Below, piece after piece: positions 31,088 through 33,664 of a stretch of 33,664 bases of DNA. Under the pieces are notes generated by a model. That model was given only the letters and a program-made list of their open reading frames with translations. It searched no databases and was not told where the DNA came from. Location: positions 1-33,664 of the forward strand of contig CALEWY010000101.1 in assembly GCA_937925335.1 (NCBI GenBank). The letters run 5' to 3'. The translations under genes were made by a program, and so were the position numbers. Each line of letters begins with the position of its first letter. Positions within the stretch are counted from its first letter, which is position 1. This DNA is from an uncultured Acidimicrobiales bacterium (GTDB lineage: Bacteria > Actinomycetota > Acidimicrobiia > Acidimicrobiales > SZUA-35).

Positions 31088-32674
31088 TCAGCCCAATCCG
31101 CCCTCGGCAACCATACGTTCCAGCGTGAGGTCGGGGTGATCAGCGAGCACCCGGTCCATCCAATACCGACTCTCGAACAGTGCGAGATGGATGCCGTTCG
31201 CACGAGTCAAGACGTCGACACCCTGCATGGCACGCAGTGCCGGCATGGACTCAGCATCGGTCTTTCGAGCGATCGTGTAGGGCGTGTTGGTGAGCTCGAT
31301 GGCGGCGCCGAACTCGTTCTCGAGTCGATGGGTCGCCACCTCGAACTGCAGCTGACCGACGGCGGCAAGGATCGGTGCTTGATCGCCGAGGTCCTCGTCG
31401 CGCAGCACCTGAACGGCACCTTCTTCGTCGAGCTGGGCGATGCCCTTGCGGAACTGCTTGAACTTCGAGGTGTCGAGTACTCGGGCACGCATGAAGAACT
31501 CGGGGGCGAAGGCCGGGAGCGCTGGGAACTCACACGGAGAGTCGCTGTAGACGGCTTCGCCGATGCGCAGATCGTTGGCGTTGACGAAGCCGAGAATGTC
31601 GCCGGGATAGGCGGTGTCGACGGTGTCTCGATCCTGCCCGAACAGGGTCTGTGCGTATTTCGAGGAGAACTGTCGCCCGGACTCGCCGGCGGTCACCATC
31701 ATCCCGCGCTCAAAGACGCCGCTACAGACACGAATGAACGCAATGCGATCGCGGTGGGCCTTGTCCATACCCGCCTGCACCTTGAAGACAAGACCGCTGA
31801 AGGGTTCGTCGATGCCTCGGCGGCCGCCATCGGCCAACACGCGAGGAGCGGGGGAGGGGACGAGGTCGACGACACCGTCGAGCAGGAACCGAATGCCGAA
31901 GTTGGTCAGTGCCGATCCGAAGAAGACTGGCGTGCTCTCACACGCAAGGAAGCTCTTCTGATCGACCACTCGGCCGACCTCTCGAAGCAGCTCGGCTTCT
32001 TCTTGAGCTGTGTCCCACCACTCGCCGTCATCGATCGCTGCCTGCTCGGCACTCACGATCTCTTCGGGGGCCATCGTGGAGCCACGAGCGGTTCGTTCGA
32101 AGCGTGTGTATTCGCCGGTCTGCTGGTGGATCACACCGCGGAAGTCGCCGGGGATTCCAACGGGCCAGGTCACCGGCGTTGGTTCGACGATCAGTGTCTC
32201 TTCGATTTGATCGAGGAGTTCGAGCGGGCCAAGGCCGGGACGGTCCCACTTGTTGATGAATGTGAGGAACGGGATCTCGCGCTCTCGGCAAACCTCGAAG
32301 AGTTTCAAGGTTTGGGGCTCGATGCCCTTCGCCGCATCGAGCACCATCACCGCAGCATCGGCCGCGGCGAGCACTCGATAGGTGTCTTCGGAGAAGTCTC
32401 GGTGACCGGGGGTGTCGAGGAGGTTGACGATGCAGTCGCGGTACTCGAACTGCAGGGCAGCCGAGGTGATCGAGATGCCTCGCTGCTGCTCAAGGTCCAT
32501 CCAGTCAGACGTGGCCGCTCGCCCACCGCTCTTCGCCTTGACGGCGCCGGCCTCTTTTCCGAGAGCTCCGCCGTAGAGCAGGAACTTCTCCGTGAGCGTG
32601 GTCTTGCCCGCGTCAGGGTGCGAGATGATGGCGAAGGTGCGCCGCTTCGCTGCTTCTGATCGTGGGTCGCTCAC
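31088..32674 (-). CDS. prfC: Peptide chain release factor 3
   Basis: 528 residues, matching RF3. This GTPase recycles release factors RF1/RF2 from the ribosome after termination. The GTP-binding motifs are complete: SHPDAGKTT (18-26), RGISIT switch I (65-70), DTPGH (87-91) and NKWD (141-144), followed by the elongation-factor-like domains 2 and 3. The sequence RGISITSAALQF and the SDWMDLEQQ segment are RF3 marks that separate it from EF-G. RF3 is patchy in Actinobacteria. GTG 32674 is preceded by TAGGTT at 6 bases, so the mRNA is probably leaderless. It is divergent from the alpha/beta hydrolase gene; both starts lie within 48 bases. Confidence 0.97.
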   Translation of the reverse strand: MSDPRSEAAKRRTFAIISHPDAGKTTLTEKFLLYGGALGKEAGAVKAKSGGRAATSDWMDLEQQRGISITSAALQFEYRDCIVNLLDTPGHRDFSEDTYRVLAAADAAVMVLDAAKGIEPQTLKLFEVCREREIPFLTFINKWDRPGLGPLELLDQIEETLIVEPTPVTWPVGIPGDFRGVIHQQTGEYTRFERTARGSTMAPEEIVSAEQAAIDDGEWWDTAQEEAELLREVGRVVDQKSFLACESTPVFFGSALTNFGIRFLLDGVVDLVPSPAPRVLADGGRRGIDEPFSGLVFKVQAGMDKAHRDRIAFIRVCSGVFERGMMVTAGESGRQFSSKYAQTLFGQDRDTVDTAYPGDILGFVNANDLRIGEAVYSDSPCEFPALPAFAPEFFMRARVLDTSKFKQFRKGIAQLDEEGAVQVLRDEDLGDQAPILAAVGQLQFEVATHRLENEFGAAIELTNTPYTIARKTDAESMPALRAMQGVDVLTRANGIHLALFESRYWMDRVLADHPDLTLERMVAEGGLG

Positions 32675-32680
32675 CCGTCA

Positions 32681-32686
32681 AACCTA
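32681..32686 (-). promoter_or_regulatory. -10 element of a leaderless transcript (prfC)
   Basis: Minus-strand TAGGTT, 6 bases before GTG 32674. Confidence 0.6.
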
Positions 32687-32710
32687 TCGGCGACCTTCAG
32701 ATGCGGTGGG

Positions 32711-32716
32711 TACCCT
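32711..32716 (+). promoter_or_regulatory. -10 element of a leaderless transcript (alpha/beta hydrolase)
   Basis: TACCCT, 6 bases before GTG 32723, back to back with the prfC box (24 bases apart). Confidence 0.6.
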
Positions 32717-32722
32717 CACCGA

Positions 32723-33649
32723 GTGCCAGATCTTGTTCCTCCCGATCCGACCCCGCTTTCTTACCAGGGCGCCCGTCGCCCCGATGGCACGTGGATGGTC
32801 GACAGCGATGGTTTGAAGCTCGCTGCCTATCAGTGGGGCTCCGACGACAACCCGCCCCTGTTCGTTGCCCACGGAGGGTTCGACTTCGCCGGCACGTTGG
32901 ACGGCCTCGCCGCTCGTCTGGCCGATGCCGGATGGCGAGTGATCTCGTGGGATCAGCGAGGCCATGGCAACTCCGAGCACGCAGCGCTCTACAACTGGGA
33001 CGCTGATCTGCGCGACGCCGTCGCCGTGCTCGACAGCGTGACCAACGCCGCCGTACCCGTCGTTGGCCACTCCAAGGGTGGCGGCCTCATGATGGCGCTT
33101 GCCGATCTTCGCCCCGATCGAGTCACCGCACTCGTCAACCTCGATGGCCTTCCTTCCACCAAGACCCGCCCCGACGTCAACGATCGTGAGCGCACTCGGT
33201 TGATGGCGGCCGAGATGTCCGCCCGCCTCGATTACCGCCGCGGTGTGCACGAGGGCTCGCGCAAGCCCGGAACACTGGATGAGCTGGCAAACCGTCGGGC
33301 CCGTATGAACCCTCGCCTCGATGCCGAATGGCTGCGTTATCTCGTGCCGATCGGTGCGGCTGAATCCGACGACGGCTGGCGCTGGAGACTCGACCCGTCG
33401 ATGCGCTTTGGTGGGTTTGGTCCGTATCGCCCCGAGTGGTCACTCGCCCGTCTGCCCGGACTGTCGATGCCGTTCATGGCCATGCTGGGCCTGGAGCTCG
33501 AAGAGATGGGTTGGGGAACGGAGCCCGGCGATGTCGAAGACTGGTTCCCTCCACAAGCTCAGTTCCATGTGCTTGAAGACGTTGGCCACTTCGTGCACAT
33601 CGAGAAACCCGACTACGTGGCCTCGTTGATCGTGGAGTTCTTGTCATGA
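32723..33649 (+). CDS. Alpha/beta hydrolase
   Basis: 308 residues. The nucleophile is Ser117 in GHSKGG, the oxyanion motif HGG is at 50-52, the DQRGHG segment is at 77-82, and the base is His289 in DVGHFVHIEKP. The acid is probably an Asp/Glu in the region before it and cannot be fixed. The protein resembles broad-range hydrolases (epoxide-hydrolase/esterase-like); no signal peptide is seen. The GTG start is set by TACCCT at 6 bases. The stop TGA overlaps the next ATG in an ATGA junction, so it is the first gene of an operon that leaves the window. Confidence 0.92.
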   Translation: MPDLVPPDPTPLSYQGARRPDGTWMVDSDGLKLAAYQWGSDDNPPLFVAHGGFDFAGTLDGLAARLADAGWRVISWDQRGHGNSEHAALYNWDADLRDAVAVLDSVTNAAVPVVGHSKGGGLMMALADLRPDRVTALVNLDGLPSTKTRPDVNDRERTRLMAAEMSARLDYRRGVHEGSRKPGTLDELANRRARMNPRLDAEWLRYLVPIGAAESDDGWRWRLDPSMRFGGFGPYRPEWSLARLPGLSMPFMAMLGLELEEMGWGTEPGDVEDWFPPQAQFHVLEDVGHFVHIEKPDYVASLIVEFLS

Positions 33650-33664
33650 CCGATCACACGACCC
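33646..33664 (+). CDS. Start of a downstream gene, cut by the window edge
   Basis: ATG 33646 overlaps the TGA of the hydrolase gene (ATGA). Only MTDHTT can be read; no family can be named. It is called because the same overlap joins four other gene pairs in the window. Confidence 0.5.

Noticed and set aside
31136..32659. Plus-strand open frame (507 codons) opposite prfC
   Set aside because: prfC has complete GTPase motifs and a clear promoter; the opposite frame has none and only mirrors its codon bias.

Overview
This window reads as a chromosomal segment of a high-GC actinobacterium, most likely class Acidimicrobiia (an Ilumatobacter-like marine lineage). That placement is inference from gene content: an ECF sigma factor ending in an NPCRC motif, DUF2330, a PAC2 protein, a TrpB2-type enzyme, a WS/DGAT acyltransferase and F420/PNPOx-like small proteins, together with high GC and many GTG starts. 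No 16S or other strict taxon marker is present. No phage, insertion sequence, integrase or CRISPR array was seen.

Layout. 1-5.8 kb: the 3' end of a long-chain acyl-CoA synthetase, a possible GNAT-fold acyltransferase, an 1130-residue membrane protein with PAS-PAS-GGDEF-EAL domains (c-di-GMP turnover), and a lipoprotein with an internal duplication. 5.9-10.4 kb: a minus-strand pair (metallo-beta-lactamase-fold hydrolase then D-2-hydroxyacid dehydrogenase), a PAC2 protein, chorismate synthase aroC, and a ferredoxin with a CxxDxxC cluster motif. 10.4-10.5 kb: an unusual cluster of nested palindromes. 10.6-17.1 kb, plus strand: TrpB2, an OmpA-domain protein, a dienelactone-hydrolase relative, an ABM-like protein overlapping an ECF sigma factor, and a DUF2330 protein. 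17.1-22.6 kb, minus strand: an MFS transporter, then a likely operon of PIG-L deacetylase, GH2 beta-glucuronidase-like enzyme and DUF389 membrane protein. 22.6-25.7 kb: a PNPOx-like protein, a lipase-like hydrolase, and a WS/DGAT acyltransferase with a histone-H1-like Lys tail. 25.7-27.5 kb: a DUF1697 gene and a LysR regulator transcribed away from a small zinc-ribbon gene, with an LTTR-type operator between them. 27.5-28.1 kb: no protein gene, but a REP-like hairpin, a 79-bp tandem array and tRNA-Ala(TGC). 28.1-33.7 kb: a second MFS transporter, a PQQ-like beta-propeller protein, release factor 3 (prfC), an alpha/beta hydrolase and the start of one more gene.

Two signals run across the window. 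First, many genes that start a transcription unit have a -10-like hexamer (TANNNT, sometimes CANNNT) exactly 6-7 bases before the start codon, as expected for leaderless mRNAs; this also decides several start codons. Second, genes inside operons are joined by 4-base ATGA or GTGA overlaps. The most unusual non-coding structures are the tandem array of terminator-like 79-bp units behind tRNA-Ala and the nested palindromes before the trpB2 gene. The most interesting protein oddity is the acyltransferase whose 43-residue tail carries 20 lysines in a duplicated 16-residue unit.
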